Assembly (NCBI RefSeq): GCF_031599675.1
Contig: NZ_CP134223.1
Location: forward strand, 1,612,001-1,676,000
DNA: 64,000 nt
From: Paenibacillus pedocola
Lineage (GTDB): Bacteria > Bacillota > Bacilli > Paenibacillales > Paenibacillaceae
Direction: 5' to 3'
How positions within the stretch are numbered: the stretch's first letter is position 1; the number at the start of each line of letters is the position of its first letter. Of this stretch, positions 17,495-25,801 are shown one piece after another. A program made the translations under genes and the position numbers. The notes beneath the pieces were generated by a model. The model was given only the letters and a program-made list of their open reading frames with translations, was not told where the DNA came from and made no database searches.

Positions 17495-17525
17495 TTGACT
17501 TAGAGTTAACTTTAAGTAATATCAT
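17495..17525 (+). promoter_or_regulatory. MerR-type promoter and AdhR-like operator of the alcohol dehydrogenase gene
   Basis: CTTAGAGTTAACTTTAAG (17499-17516) is an 18-bp palindrome with one mismatch. It lies between a TTGACT -35 box (17495-17500) and a TATCAT -10 box (17520-17525), giving a 19-bp spacer. A lengthened spacer with a central palindrome is the standard layout of MerR-activated promoters. TAATAT at 17517 is an alternative -10 with 16-bp spacing. Confidence 0.7.
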
Positions 17526-17581
17526 ATGTTTTGTAAAGCTCTATTACTGATTTTAATATGAACTAGAAGAGAGGTTACACT

Positions 17582-18631
17582 ATGATAAAAGTTAATGCAC
17601 GTGCTACATTCAGCCAGGAAGGTCCGTTCAAGCTAACCACCATTGAGCGCCGGGATCTTCAGCCGCACGATGTTCTTATTGAGATTAAATATGCCGGGAT
17701 CTGCCACTCGGACATTCATACAGCCCGCGGGGAGTGGGGGCCGGTCAACTATCCGCTCGTTCCAGGACATGAGATCGCCGGGATTGTCAGTCAGGTCGGT
17801 TCCGAAGTCACAAAGTATTCCGTTGGTGACCGGGTAGGGGTAGGCTGTATGGTTGACTCCTGCGGAGAGTGCAGTAATTGCCATAAAGGCGAGGAGCAGT
17901 ATTGCCTGCATGGAAATACGGGTACCTATGGAGCAATCGACCGGTACGGGCACTATACGCAAGGCGGGTATTCCACCCACATCGTAGTAACAGAAGACTT
18001 CGTAGTCCGGATCCCGGATTCCATCCCGCTTGACGCCGCTGCACCACTGTTGTGTGCCGGCATCACAACCTATTCACCGCTGCGCCATTGGGGAGCCGCT
18101 CCAGGCAAAAAAGTAGCTGTAGTGGGTCTTGGCGGACTTGGACACATGGCTGTGAAGATCGCTCATGCCATGGGGGCTGAGGTTACTGTTCTGTCACAGT
18201 CACTGAAGAAGAAAGAAGACGGTTTGCAATTAGGCGCGGACCATTATTATGCGACAAGTGATCAAGAGACATTCAAGCAGCTTGCCGGTTCGTTCGACCT
18301 AATCATAAATACGGTAAGCGCGCAGATTAATATCGATGCCTATCTTTCGCTCTTGGCACTGGATGGTACATTAGTCAATGTGGGTGCGCCTGCTGATCCA
18401 TTGGCAGTTAACGTATTCTCCCTGATCGGTCAACGCCGTTCGTTTGCCGGATCGATGATTGGCGGAATCCGGGAAACGCAGGAGATGCTTGATTTCTGCG
18501 CTGAACATAATATTGCATCTGAGATCGAGGTTATCTCTGCCGACCGGATTGATGAAGCCTGGGAACGTGTACTCGCATCCGATGTGCGTTACCGGTTTGT
18601 CATCGATATCAGCACGATGGGGAACGAATAA
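17582..18631 (+). CDS. adhA: Zinc-dependent NAD(P) alcohol/aldehyde reductase, CAD/AdhA type
   Basis: 349 residues with the full medium-chain zinc dehydrogenase pattern. The catalytic zinc ligands are in [15 protein letters not shown] and GHEIAGIV. A four-Cys structural zinc site is in [15 protein letters not shown]. The nucleotide-binding loop is [13 protein letters not shown]. This matches the cinnamyl-alcohol-dehydrogenase-like group that reduces aldehydes with NADPH. Its divergent MerR regulator with a sensing Cys, and the operator upstream, point to aldehyde or electrophile detoxification. The ribosome site AGAGAGG precedes ATG 17582. It ends at a strong terminator and appears to be monocistronic. 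Confidence 0.88.
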   Translation: MIKVNARATFSQEGPFKLTTIERRDLQPHDVLIEIKYAGICHSDIHTARGEWGPVNYPLVPGHEIAGIVSQVGSEVTKYSVGDRVGVGCMVDSCGECSNCHKGEEQYCLHGNTGTYGAIDRYGHYTQGGYSTHIVVTEDFVVRIPDSIPLDAAAPLLCAGITTYSPLRHWGAAPGKKVAVVGLGGLGHMAVKIAHAMGAEVTVLSQSLKKKEDGLQLGADHYYATSDQETFKQLAGSFDLIINTVSAQINIDAYLSLLALDGTLVNVGAPADPLAVNVFSLIGQRRSFAGSMIGGIRETQEMLDFCAEHNIASEIEVISADRIDEAWERVLASDVRYRFVIDISTMGNE

Positions 18632-18701
18632 GGAGCGGACACAGCGGGAAATTGCGAAGGATCTGAGGAATAATACTTTTCTTAAAAATAAATTGTAAAA
18701 A

Positions 18702-18736
18702 AAGCGACTTGTCTGCGGACGAGTTGCTTTTTTTTT
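18702..18736 (+). terminator. Strong terminator after alcohol dehydrogenase
   Basis: AAGCGACTTGTC pairs with GACGAGTTGCTT across a TGCG loop (12 pairs, two of them G-U), followed by eight or more T. The A-run before the stem means it can also stop the converging TetR gene. Confidence 0.85.
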
Positions 18737-18790
18737 GGGTCAACCCCTGATTTAACGAAGCTTCGAAAAAAAATTAGGAGAAATTTGATT

Positions 18791-19384
18791 TCAAAGCCCC
18801 TGTTTGATTAAACGCCAGATACGCTCAAACCTCTCCTGGTAGTCCGGGAAATTCCATGATTCTTTAAAAGAGGGGAGACTGAACACTGCAAACGCGGAGA
18901 GAATCGCCTCTGCCCGTTCAAAGCGGGGATCGTGATAATCCATGATGCCGTCAATAATCTGGTAGGAATCCCAGAGAACGTCGCGTAATACGAGTGGATT
19001 GCTGTCGACGTATTGCGTATTCAAGGCAAACATCTTGGGATTCTCGTTATAGGCGCGTTTTTTGGCATTCGCAAATGCCCAGAGCCAATCGTGGAGTAAT
19101 TCCTTCGGATTCGCCGAGTTAGTCATATCGATTTGGATTTGTTCTGAAATCATCCGGTTGAACCAGCTCTTTGAGACGGCTGCCCAAAGCTCTTGCTTAT
19201 TTTTAAAGTGTTTATAGAGCGCAGCGTGGGTGATACTTAATTCATCTGCAATTTGGGAGAGCGTTACTTCGGATTTATCAGTACGCTCCATTAATGCCTC
19301 GGCTGTTTCAATAATGAGCTCTTGTGTGATTTTAGCCATTCTGCTGCCAGCCCTTTCTTCTTCAATAAATTCCTTAATCATCAT
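18791..19384 (-). CDS. TetR/AcrR family regulator
   Basis: 197 residues from the ATG at 19384, which has AGGCAGGTG a few bases upstream. A shorter start at the ATG encoding MAKITQELIIETAEAL (19339) is also possible. The HTH lies in TLSQIADELSITHAALYKHF, the standard TetR layout; the C-terminal ligand domain is divergent. It is divergent from the quinone-oxidoreductase-like gene at 19526 and probably represses it together with the following SDR. The ligand is unknown. Confidence 0.85.
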   Translation of the reverse strand: MMIKEFIEEERAGSRMAKITQELIIETAEALMERTDKSEVTLSQIADELSITHAALYKHFKNKQELWAAVSKSWFNRMISEQIQIDMTNSANPKELLHDWLWAFANAKKRAYNENPKMFALNTQYVDSNPLVLRDVLWDSYQIIDGIMDYHDPRFERAEAILSAFAVFSLPSFKESWNFPDYQERFERIWRLIKQGL

Positions 19385-19432
19385 GTATACACCTGCCTGT
19401 ATTTTAGCATATACAATACTAAGTAACAATTG

Positions 19433-19481
19433 TTGACTTTTGTAACCAGTGGTATTATGCTTGTTGTGTAAGTTACAAAAG
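19433..19481 (+). promoter_or_regulatory. Promoter with inverted repeat between tetR and the MDR gene
   Basis: TTGACT (19433-19438) and TATGCT (19456-19461) are separated by 17 bases. The perfect 10-bp inverted repeat CTTTTGTAAC (19437-19446) / GTTACAAAAG (19472-19481) brackets the -10 region. A further GTTACTTTT lies at 19491, and AACAATTGTT overlaps the -35. These are good candidates for the operator of the adjacent TetR protein. Confidence 0.5.
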
Positions 19482-19525
19482 ATGATAAATGTTACTTTTA
19501 TTCAGTGCAAAGGAGGCTCTTATTT

Positions 19526-20527
19526 ATGAAAGCAGCACAGATCACTAAATATTCAAAAAAGTTCAAAGTAGAAGTCAACGATATTCCAATTCCGGAAATA
19601 AGTGATAACGAAGTCTTGGTTAAGGTGAAGGCTGCAGCGGTTAATCATTTGGAATTGCTTATCGCAACCGGAAGTGTGAAGCTGATCCAGGATTATAAGT
19701 TTCCACTTGTACTCGGTAACGAGCTGACGGGTGTTATTGAGAAGGTAGGTAAGAACGTCCATGAATTTAAAGTGGGTGATGCCATTTATTCACGTCTGCC
19801 GCTACACAAGATCGGTGCTTTTGCTGAGTACGCGGCAATTAGTGCAGATGCTATCGGGCACCTACCTGCTAATCTGGACTTTGTGACTGGTGCTGCTGCG
19901 CCATTAACAGGATTGACTGCCTATCAAGGATTACACGAAGAATTAGCTGCTAAAGCTGGCGAAAGCGTGTTTATCCCCGGAGGTTCAGGTTCATTTGGCC
20001 AAATGGCCATCCCTATCGCCAAAAGCATGGGGCTTAAGGTCATTGTCAGCGGAAACCCGCAAGCACATGAACGGACGATGGCGGCTGGTGCCGACCAATA
20101 TATTGATTACACGATAGAGAATTACTGGGAACAGCTTCGTGATTTAGATTATGTGATAGATACCCTGGGACCAAGCGAATTTGATCATGAACTTGCAATT
20201 ATTAAAGCAGGCGGCAGACTTCTTTCTCTGCGTACGGGTCCTAACAAACGTTTTGCCGAAGGTATAGGCTTATCAGGCTGGAAGCTCAAGCTCTTCACCA
20301 TTGCCGGGGCTAAGTATGATTACAAAGCGAAGAAAAAGAAAATCCAATATCATTTTATTTTTGTACGCAGTGATGGCGACCAGTTGAAAAAAATTACGAA
20401 GATCATTGAAGATCACGGGATTGTACCCGCGGTGGACCCGACAGAATTCCACATTGAAGATATTAACGAAGCACTGCATTTTGTTGCAGCAGGTCATCCC
20501 AAGGGAAAAGTGATCATCCAGTTTTAA
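19526..20527 (+). CDS. Zinc-free medium-chain dehydrogenase/reductase (quinone oxidoreductase-like)
   Basis: 333 residues. It has the MDR fold (VLVKVKAAAVNHLELLIATG, FPLVLGNELTGVIEKVG, a GGSGSFGQMAIPIAKSMG nucleotide loop) but lacks the Cys-rich structural zinc site and catalytic zinc ligands, as in NADPH:quinone reductases and enoyl reductases. The start is ATG 19526, 9 bases after AAAGGAGG (19509-19516); an upstream in-frame start at 19505 overlaps the ribosome site. It is the first gene of a two-gene unit with the SDR at 20546 under the TetR promoter. It likely reduces quinones or alpha,beta-unsaturated carbonyls. Confidence 0.85.
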   Translation: MKAAQITKYSKKFKVEVNDIPIPEISDNEVLVKVKAAAVNHLELLIATGSVKLIQDYKFPLVLGNELTGVIEKVGKNVHEFKVGDAIYSRLPLHKIGAFAEYAAISADAIGHLPANLDFVTGAAAPLTGLTAYQGLHEELAAKAGESVFIPGGSGSFGQMAIPIAKSMGLKVIVSGNPQAHERTMAAGADQYIDYTIENYWEQLRDLDYVIDTLGPSEFDHELAIIKAGGRLLSLRTGPNKRFAEGIGLSGWKLKLFTIAGAKYDYKAKKKKIQYHFIFVRSDGDQLKKITKIIEDHGIVPAVDPTEFHIEDINEALHFVAAGHPKGKVIIQF

Positions 20528-20545
20528 GGGAGGAGATGATGAAGA

Positions 20546-21316
20546 ATGAAATTAGTAAATAGAACGATATTGGTGACAGGCGGGACCTCCGGGATTGGCT
20601 TTGCTTTTGCTAAACGTTTTCTCGAAATGGGGAATACCGTCATCATTACGGGGCGTTCACAAGAGCGTATCGACCGGGTAGTACAGAACAATCCAGGACT
20701 CCTTGGGATGGCGGCAGATGTTAGTGATCCGAAGAGCGTTGAGGCGCTTGCCAAAGAACTCGCTATACGCTATCCGAAACTGGATATTGTTTTTAATAAT
20801 GCTGGTATCATGCACGAATATGACTTGTTTGATGAAAGTATCACTTATGAGCACCTTACCGCAGAAATCAACACCAACTTGAATGGCACCATCTATGTCA
20901 CTAAGGCCTTGTTGCCACTGTTAGCCAAACAACAGGAGGCAATGATTGTTAACGTTAGCTCACTGCTTGCTAATATTACAGTTGCTAACGCACCGGCTTA
21001 TTCTGCAACGAAGGCTGGCGTCCACATGTTCAGTGATGCATTACGTGAGCAAATCCGTGCCAAAGGAAAGAATATTCATGTGATGGAACTTTGCCCGCCC
21101 GTTATTTCTGAAACCAATCTCACAGACACGTATGACGAAGGGTTCATGAATAAGATGATCTCTTTGCCATTAGCGAAGCTTGTTCATGCGGGTATTAAAG
21201 GGATGGAAAAAAACAAACTGCGGGTGAACGCTGGTTTTACCAAAGTTATGCGCTTTTCAATGAAGTTCGCACCGGATTTCATCACGCATACCTGGGGGCA
21301 AATGATTCTTAAATAA
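20546..21316 (+). CDS. Short-chain dehydrogenase/reductase, DltE-like
   Basis: 256 residues, classical SDR: TGGTSGIG cofactor loop at residues about 11-18, NNAG at about 88-91, catalytic Ser in IVNVSSLLA and YSATK (Tyr/Lys pair). The overall pattern resembles DltE/oxidoreductases of the COG3967 group. It begins 18 bases after the MDR stop behind GGGAGGAGATGATG, so the two are co-transcribed. The substrate is unknown. Confidence 0.85.
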   Translation: MKLVNRTILVTGGTSGIGFAFAKRFLEMGNTVIITGRSQERIDRVVQNNPGLLGMAADVSDPKSVEALAKELAIRYPKLDIVFNNAGIMHEYDLFDESITYEHLTAEINTNLNGTIYVTKALLPLLAKQQEAMIVNVSSLLANITVANAPAYSATKAGVHMFSDALREQIRAKGKNIHVMELCPPVISETNLTDTYDEGFMNKMISLPLAKLVHAGIKGMEKNKLRVNAGFTKVMRFSMKFAPDFITHTWGQMILK

Positions 21317-21393
21317 TTAATTCTTTACCAAATGTTCTAGTTTCGATATACTAGGGCAAGTTAGATCTAACAATGTAGTTTTTTTTGTTTTAA

Positions 21394-21411
21394 TTAGAAT
21401 GATCATTCTAA
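21394..21411. promoter_or_regulatory. Perfect 18-bp palindrome, probable TetR operator, within promoter of SDR-OYE operon
   Basis: TTAGAATGATCATTCTAA is a perfect palindrome placed between a possible -35 (TTGTTT, 21385-21390) and -10 (TAAAAT, 21409-21414), upstream of the SDR at 21459. Its form is typical of TetR-family operators. A second, shorter palindrome, GTTAGATCTAAC, lies at 21360-21371. The decayed TetR gene at the end of this operon would be the natural partner. Confidence 0.6.
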
Positions 21412-21458
21412 AATTATCTAAATCACAATACTTATATTAAAAGGGAGAGAAAATAGCG

Positions 21459-22211
21459 ATGAAGTACACAGTGATTACAGGAGCAAGCTCAGGTATAGGA
21501 TATGAGGCCGCACTCGCTTTTGCTGTCCGTGGCAAAAACTTAATTTTGGTAGCCAGAAGAACAGACAAGTTAGAAGAGCTTAAATCAGCCATTCAGGATA
21601 TTGATCCTAATGTAAATGTTATTATTCGTTCAATCGACCTGTCTGTTACAGAACAGGCTTACACACTGTACAACACTTTGAAGGAATACCAGATTGAGAC
21701 CTGGATTAACAATGCCGGGCTTGGTGAAGCTTCTTTTGTAGCAGAACAGAATTTAGATAAAGTTGAAACGATGTTACGCGTTAATATCGAATCCTTGACG
21801 ATCCTATCTACACTGTTTGTGCGGAATTATGCTGATGTAGAAGGCACTCAGTTAATTAACGTATCATCCGCACTCGGATATGCTATTGCTGTTGGAAGTG
21901 TAACTTATTCTGCATCTAAATATTATGTTAGTGCCTTCACCGAAGGGCTTGCCAAAGAACTGGAGCTTAAAGGTGCGAAATTAAAAGCAAAAGTGTTAGC
22001 ACCGGCAATAACTGAAACCGAGTTTGTGAAGAAATCAATAGATGCTGAAGAATTCGATTACAAAGCAAACATGCCTAAGTACCACACGGCCAAACAAATG
22101 GCAGGTTTCATGGTAGACCTTTATGATAGCGACGATGTCGTAGGTATTGTTGACCAGAACTATGACTTCAATCTGAGAAGCCACATCTATCCAATCATTT
22201 CAGAGTTCTAA
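21459..22211 (+). CDS. Short-chain dehydrogenase/reductase
   Basis: 250 residues, SDR fold with TGASSGIG near the N-terminus, NNAGLGEAS, INVSSALGYA and the catalytic YSASK. It belongs to the DltE/YqjQ-like short SDRs with the C-terminal phrase KAKVLAPAITETEFV. It is translated from ATG 21459 after AAGGGAGAG and is followed 46 bases later by the Old Yellow Enzyme gene. Together they look like a carbonyl/alkene reduction unit. Codons look more AT-rich than in the glycosidase loci. Confidence 0.85.
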   Translation: MKYTVITGASSGIGYEAALAFAVRGKNLILVARRTDKLEELKSAIQDIDPNVNVIIRSIDLSVTEQAYTLYNTLKEYQIETWINNAGLGEASFVAEQNLDKVETMLRVNIESLTILSTLFVRNYADVEGTQLINVSSALGYAIAVGSVTYSASKYYVSAFTEGLAKELELKGAKLKAKVLAPAITETEFVKKSIDAEEFDYKANMPKYHTAKQMAGFMVDLYDSDDVVGIVDQNYDFNLRSHIYPIISEF

Positions 22212-22257
22212 TCCGAATCAGATTCGCTTAAATTCATTTGCAGAGGAGAATAATAAA

Positions 22258-23337
22258 ATGGACAAATTATGGAGTGAAATAAAAATCGGAAATCTGGAAT
22301 TGCCGCATCGTTTAGCGATGGCACCCATGACACGGAGCAGAGCTGAAGAAGATGGTACCCCAGGGGAATTAAGTTCCCTTTATTATGCGCAAAGAGCATC
22401 TATGGGACTCCTTATTACGGAAGGCGCGCAGCCCTCTGATGATGGTCAAGGGTACCTATGTTCACCCGGGATTTATAACGATCAGCATATAAAAGGCTGG
22501 AAAAAGGTTACGGATGCGGTCCATGAAGCAGGTGGATTTATGTACATCCAATTAATGCACGCGGGCCGTATGTCACATCCTGACAATACCCCTCATCATC
22601 GTCAACCCGTTGCACCCTCAGCCATTGCTCCCGGTGTTCAAATGTTTACGGCCACGGGAATGCAGGACATACCCGTTCCGCGCGAGTTAAGTAAAGAGGA
22701 GATTCAAACGACCATTTCCGATTTCCGGAAAGCTGCAGCAGCAGCTATTGAAGCCGGTGCGGATGGCGTTGAAATTCACGGGGCCAATGGATATCTTATT
22801 AATCAATTCATCGGAGAAAATTCGAACACGCGGACGGATGAATATGGTGGATCGATAGAAAATCGTGCCCGCTTCGCGATTGAAGTTACAAAAGCCATCA
22901 TCGAAGAGATTGGAGCAGAGAGAACAGGCTTCCGTATTTCACCAGGGACATCTCTTGGTGGCATTCAAGACGGGGAACAAGGTCCTGATCTGTATCGTTA
23001 CCTGACGCGGGAATTAGCTAAATTGAACTTAGCTTACCTTCATATCATGCACCTTGGAAACGAAGATTTGCTCAAGGACATTCGTGCTATATGGACAAAT
23101 CCATTATTAGTCAACCGGGCTGGACGTGCTCTGGAAGATCTTAGTATCGATCTTGAGCATGGCCTGGCTGATATGGTACCCGTCGGTGTATGGTCATTAG
23201 CTAATCCGGATTTAGTAGAACGGCTTAAAACAGGTGCTCCATTGAATCAAGCAGATCCTACAACCTTTTTCGGGATCGGAAGCAAGGGGTATACGGATTA
23301 TCCTACGCTCAAAGAACTGGAATCTCAGAAGGGGTAA
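22258..23337 (+). CDS. Old Yellow Enzyme family alkene reductase (NADH:flavin oxidoreductase)
   Basis: 359 residues, FMN-binding TIM barrel. It has RLAMAPMTRSRA near the N-terminus, LMHAGRMSHPDN, VEIHGANGYLINQFIGENSN (family substrate/FMN region), TDEYGGSIENRARFAIEV and the characteristic end GYTDYPTLKEL. This is the NemA/xenobiotic-reductase branch, which reduces activated C=C bonds, nitro-esters and similar electrophiles with NAD(P)H. It is the second gene after the SDR at 21459. A remnant TetR gene follows immediately and was probably once part of the unit. Confidence 0.9.
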   Translation: MDKLWSEIKIGNLELPHRLAMAPMTRSRAEEDGTPGELSSLYYAQRASMGLLITEGAQPSDDGQGYLCSPGIYNDQHIKGWKKVTDAVHEAGGFMYIQLMHAGRMSHPDNTPHHRQPVAPSAIAPGVQMFTATGMQDIPVPRELSKEEIQTTISDFRKAAAAAIEAGADGVEIHGANGYLINQFIGENSNTRTDEYGGSIENRARFAIEVTKAIIEEIGAERTGFRISPGTSLGGIQDGEQGPDLYRYLTRELAKLNLAYLHIMHLGNEDLLKDIRAIWTNPLLVNRAGRALEDLSIDLEHGLADMVPVGVWSLANPDLVERLKTGAPLNQADPTTFFGIGSKGYTDYPTLKELESQKG

Positions 23338-23361
23338 GTATATTGTCTTGAGGTGATTCCA

Positions 23362-23594
23362 TTGGCAAGAACCAAAGGATTTGAAGTAAACGAAGTGCTG
23401 GATAAAGCAATACAACTGTTTTGGATGCAAGGTTATGAGAAAACCTCAATGCAGGATTTAGTAGACACCTCAAGGATGCATTTCTCATTATTTTAATGAA
23501 TGCCTGGTTAGGACTTCGGACAATGGTAAAAACAGCAACGGATCCAGGGAAATTAACCAATATTATTCGTACCATACTGAACACGCTGGATTGA
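23362..23594 (+). pseudogene. TetR-family regulator with internal deletion
   Basis: From TTG 23362 (AGGTGA 5 bases upstream) 44 residues are readable: MARTKGFEVNEVLDKAIQLF, then WMQGYEKTSMQDLV, the start of a TetR HTH. It then stops at TAA 23494-23496. An overlapping ATG at 23496 opens 32 residues (NAWLGLRTMVKTATDPGKLT and on) that match the C-terminal end of the same family. A normal protein has about 190 residues, so roughly 110, including the recognition helix and ligand domain, are missing. The two ends are fused by a deletion that left a stop codon. Confidence 0.75.
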
Positions 23595-23603
23595 CAACAA
23601 ATA

Positions 23604-23639
23604 GAACAAGCCTGCCGCAGAAGCCCGGCAGGCTTGTTC
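23604..23639. terminator. Bidirectional terminator between the OYE unit and the DinG-like gene
   Basis: GAACAAGCCTGCCG (23604-23617) pairs perfectly over 14 bp with CGGCAGGCTTGTTC (23626-23639) around an 8-base loop. TATTTT follows on the plus side and the DinG stop abuts it on the other. Confidence 0.85.
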
Positions 23640-25675
23640 TATTTTGAAACGGTATGTCTTATCCCCTTTTCTTTGACAAACTGCTCCAGAACCGTGAAAT
23701 CTTCGGTAACCCTCTTAAACGGTAAAGTTTCCAATACCTTCTCCCGGTAATCCTTATGGGCTGCGGCGCAGAGACGGGAATCGAGAATGCTGAGAACACC
23801 AAGGTCGGTTTCACTGCGGATCAGACGTCCGGTTCCTTGCCTTAACCGAAGCAGCATATCCGGTACAAACACTTCCTGCAAAGGATTCTCTGCCAAAGCT
23901 GCCTTATATTCATAGATAGGATCGGCTGGAACAGGGAAGGGCAGACGGAAAATAATGACCTGCGACAGGTCGGAACCTTCGATATTCACTCCTTCCCAGA
24001 AGACACCGGTACTTAGGAGGACACCTTTACTGCCCCGGAATTCAGCGATCACCCCATCCTGGGAAGACCCCTCTTTTTGTGCATGGAGTGCCCATGTGAA
24101 CTTATCCGTACCCGAAAGCAGCTTCTTATGAATGTACTTCATATCCTCCTTCGCTGAAAAAAGGACCAGTGTTCTTCCTTGTGTCAGATTACAGAGTCTA
24201 ACCATTTCTTTGTAGGCTGCCTCAAGATATATTTCCCGTTTATCATGGCGGTAATAGGGAATGTTGCCCGAGATGTACATCATAGCATGGCTGCTGTAAT
24301 CAAAGGGGGAAGGCTGGCGGTCCATATAATCACCCGAAAACCCAAGGGATTGCGTCAAATAAGCGTATTGCTCCTCCAGCGTTTCTCCGCCCTGACACAT
24401 GGTTGCTGACGTTAGGATAACAGAGGTCTTGCTATTAAATAACGTATACTTTAAAAACTGGCTTATATCTTTTGGACAGATACTGACCGTAGCTTCACGC
24501 AGGGTATTGCTTGCCCACAGGAGATAGTTATCCTCCACTCCGGCCAGGACATTAATGAGGGCTATAAGTCCGTTCATGGCTTCAAAAACATCATCGATTT
24601 CCCGCTCATTCCGGGAAGTTAACACCGAGAGGCTAAGAGTAAGGTCTTTCAAATCCTGTAAGACCCGGGCTAACGGTATTCCTGTAATCGGAGACACTTT
24701 TATGCGGTCATTATCCTGCTTGGCGGCACGGAGTAAATCAGCGTCTATTTGTTTGAAAATATGTTCCACGCATCTTTTTAGAAATTTGGATTGTGATAAC
24801 AGGCTTTTATCCCCGGATTGCTTAAAGAGAATCTGCAAAACGTCATCCAGTATACGGCAGGTTCTGCGGAAGGTAAACTCGGCCGTTCTAGCATCCCTAA
24901 CCTTTGCCTCCAGATTATGAGCCTCATCAATCACGATCAGAGCCGGCCGTTCCGTAATGATGCCCCGGGTGCCTTCCTTTTTCTTAATCAAATCCCGGAT
25001 GAGCAGGTCCTGATTTACGATAATGAAATCAATATCGCCGATCTTTGCATTAATTTTAGCTCGCATATCATAGAACAAACATGCATTTTTATGATGACAA
25101 CGTTCAAATTTACAATCATTCACGCACACGTTAGACCATTCGGCATCACTAATTCCGCCCTTGATATCCGCTCTTTCATCAATTTCAAAATTCAAAATAC
25201 ACTGGGCAAGGGTAGATAGGGGGGAGCTTGAATCATCAGGCTTGAACAAGTCCGCTGCCCTGTACCGGCAGGCATACTGCCCCATCCCTTTTCCGACGAC
25301 GGAGCGAACGGTTGTAAAGCCCAGCCGGCTTCCGATCACTCTCAGGTCTTTATGTATTTGCTCTGACAGCTGAATGGAGGATGTTGCAATAATGACCGGC
25401 TGCTGCGACACATGATTAATGAGCAGGCTGGGAATGAGGTACGCAAAGGACTTACCGATCCCAACCCCGGCTTCAATCATGGCGTTACGGCCGTTAATAT
25501 AAGCGTCAGCTATATCCAGAGACATATTTTGCTGCCCGATTCGCTCTCTAAGACCCATCCTGGGAAATCGGTCATAGATCCGGAAGATAGCATTAACCAA
25601 AGAGGGTTCGATGTCCTTTCTGGGTTCCTGCTTCTGTAATTTATAGAGATCACTTAACCAGCTAATATCGATCAC
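23639..25675 (-). CDS. DinG/YoaA-type ATP-dependent DNA helicase (XPD-like)
   Basis: 678 residues, superfamily 2 helicase. It has Walker A in AGVGIGKSFAYLIPS (residues about 68-82), a four-Cys iron-sulfur-type region between about residues 140 and 200 (YACRYRA, CVNDCKFERCHHKNAC), a DEAH box in ALIVIDEAHNLEAK and a C-terminal QGTGRLIRS motif VI. Unlike the B. subtilis DinG it has no N-terminal exonuclease domain. The apparent GTG start (25673-25675) directly abuts GAAGAGGG, and an in-frame TGA lies just upstream. The true start is therefore this GTG or a later codon. It is a stand-alone gene. Confidence 0.85.
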   Translation of the reverse strand: MIDISWLSDLYKLQKQEPRKDIEPSLVNAIFRIYDRFPRMGLRERIGQQNMSLDIADAYINGRNAMIEAGVGIGKSFAYLIPSLLINHVSQQPVIIATSSIQLSEQIHKDLRVIGSRLGFTTVRSVVGKGMGQYACRYRAADLFKPDDSSSPLSTLAQCILNFEIDERADIKGGISDAEWSNVCVNDCKFERCHHKNACLFYDMRAKINAKIGDIDFIIVNQDLLIRDLIKKKEGTRGIITERPALIVIDEAHNLEAKVRDARTAEFTFRRTCRILDDVLQILFKQSGDKSLLSQSKFLKRCVEHIFKQIDADLLRAAKQDNDRIKVSPITGIPLARVLQDLKDLTLSLSVLTSRNEREIDDVFEAMNGLIALINVLAGVEDNYLLWASNTLREATVSICPKDISQFLKYTLFNSKTSVILTSATMCQGGETLEEQYAYLTQSLGFSGDYMDRQPSPFDYSSHAMMYISGNIPYYRHDKREIYLEAAYKEMVRLCNLTQGRTLVLFSAKEDMKYIHKKLLSGTDKFTWALHAQKEGSSQDGVIAEFRGSKGVLLSTGVFWEGVNIEGSDLSQVIIFRLPFPVPADPIYEYKAALAENPLQEVFVPDMLLRLRQGTGRLIRSETDLGVLSILDSRLCAAAHKDYREKVLETLPFKRVTEDFTVLEQFVKEKGIRHTVSK

Positions 25676-25801
25676 CCCTCTTCAAAAATCAATGTTCTTC
25701 CATGAAACTAATTTAAATTCAAACAGCGGCGCAGTAAGACTCTTCAAACAAAGTCTCAACTGCCCGCTGATTTTACGCTTCAACAAAATTCAGACAGTAC
25801 C

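Noticed and set aside
23309..23584. 91-codon minus-strand ORF over the TetR remnant
   Set aside because: It is antisense to recognisable TetR N- and C-terminal segments and lacks a ribosome site.
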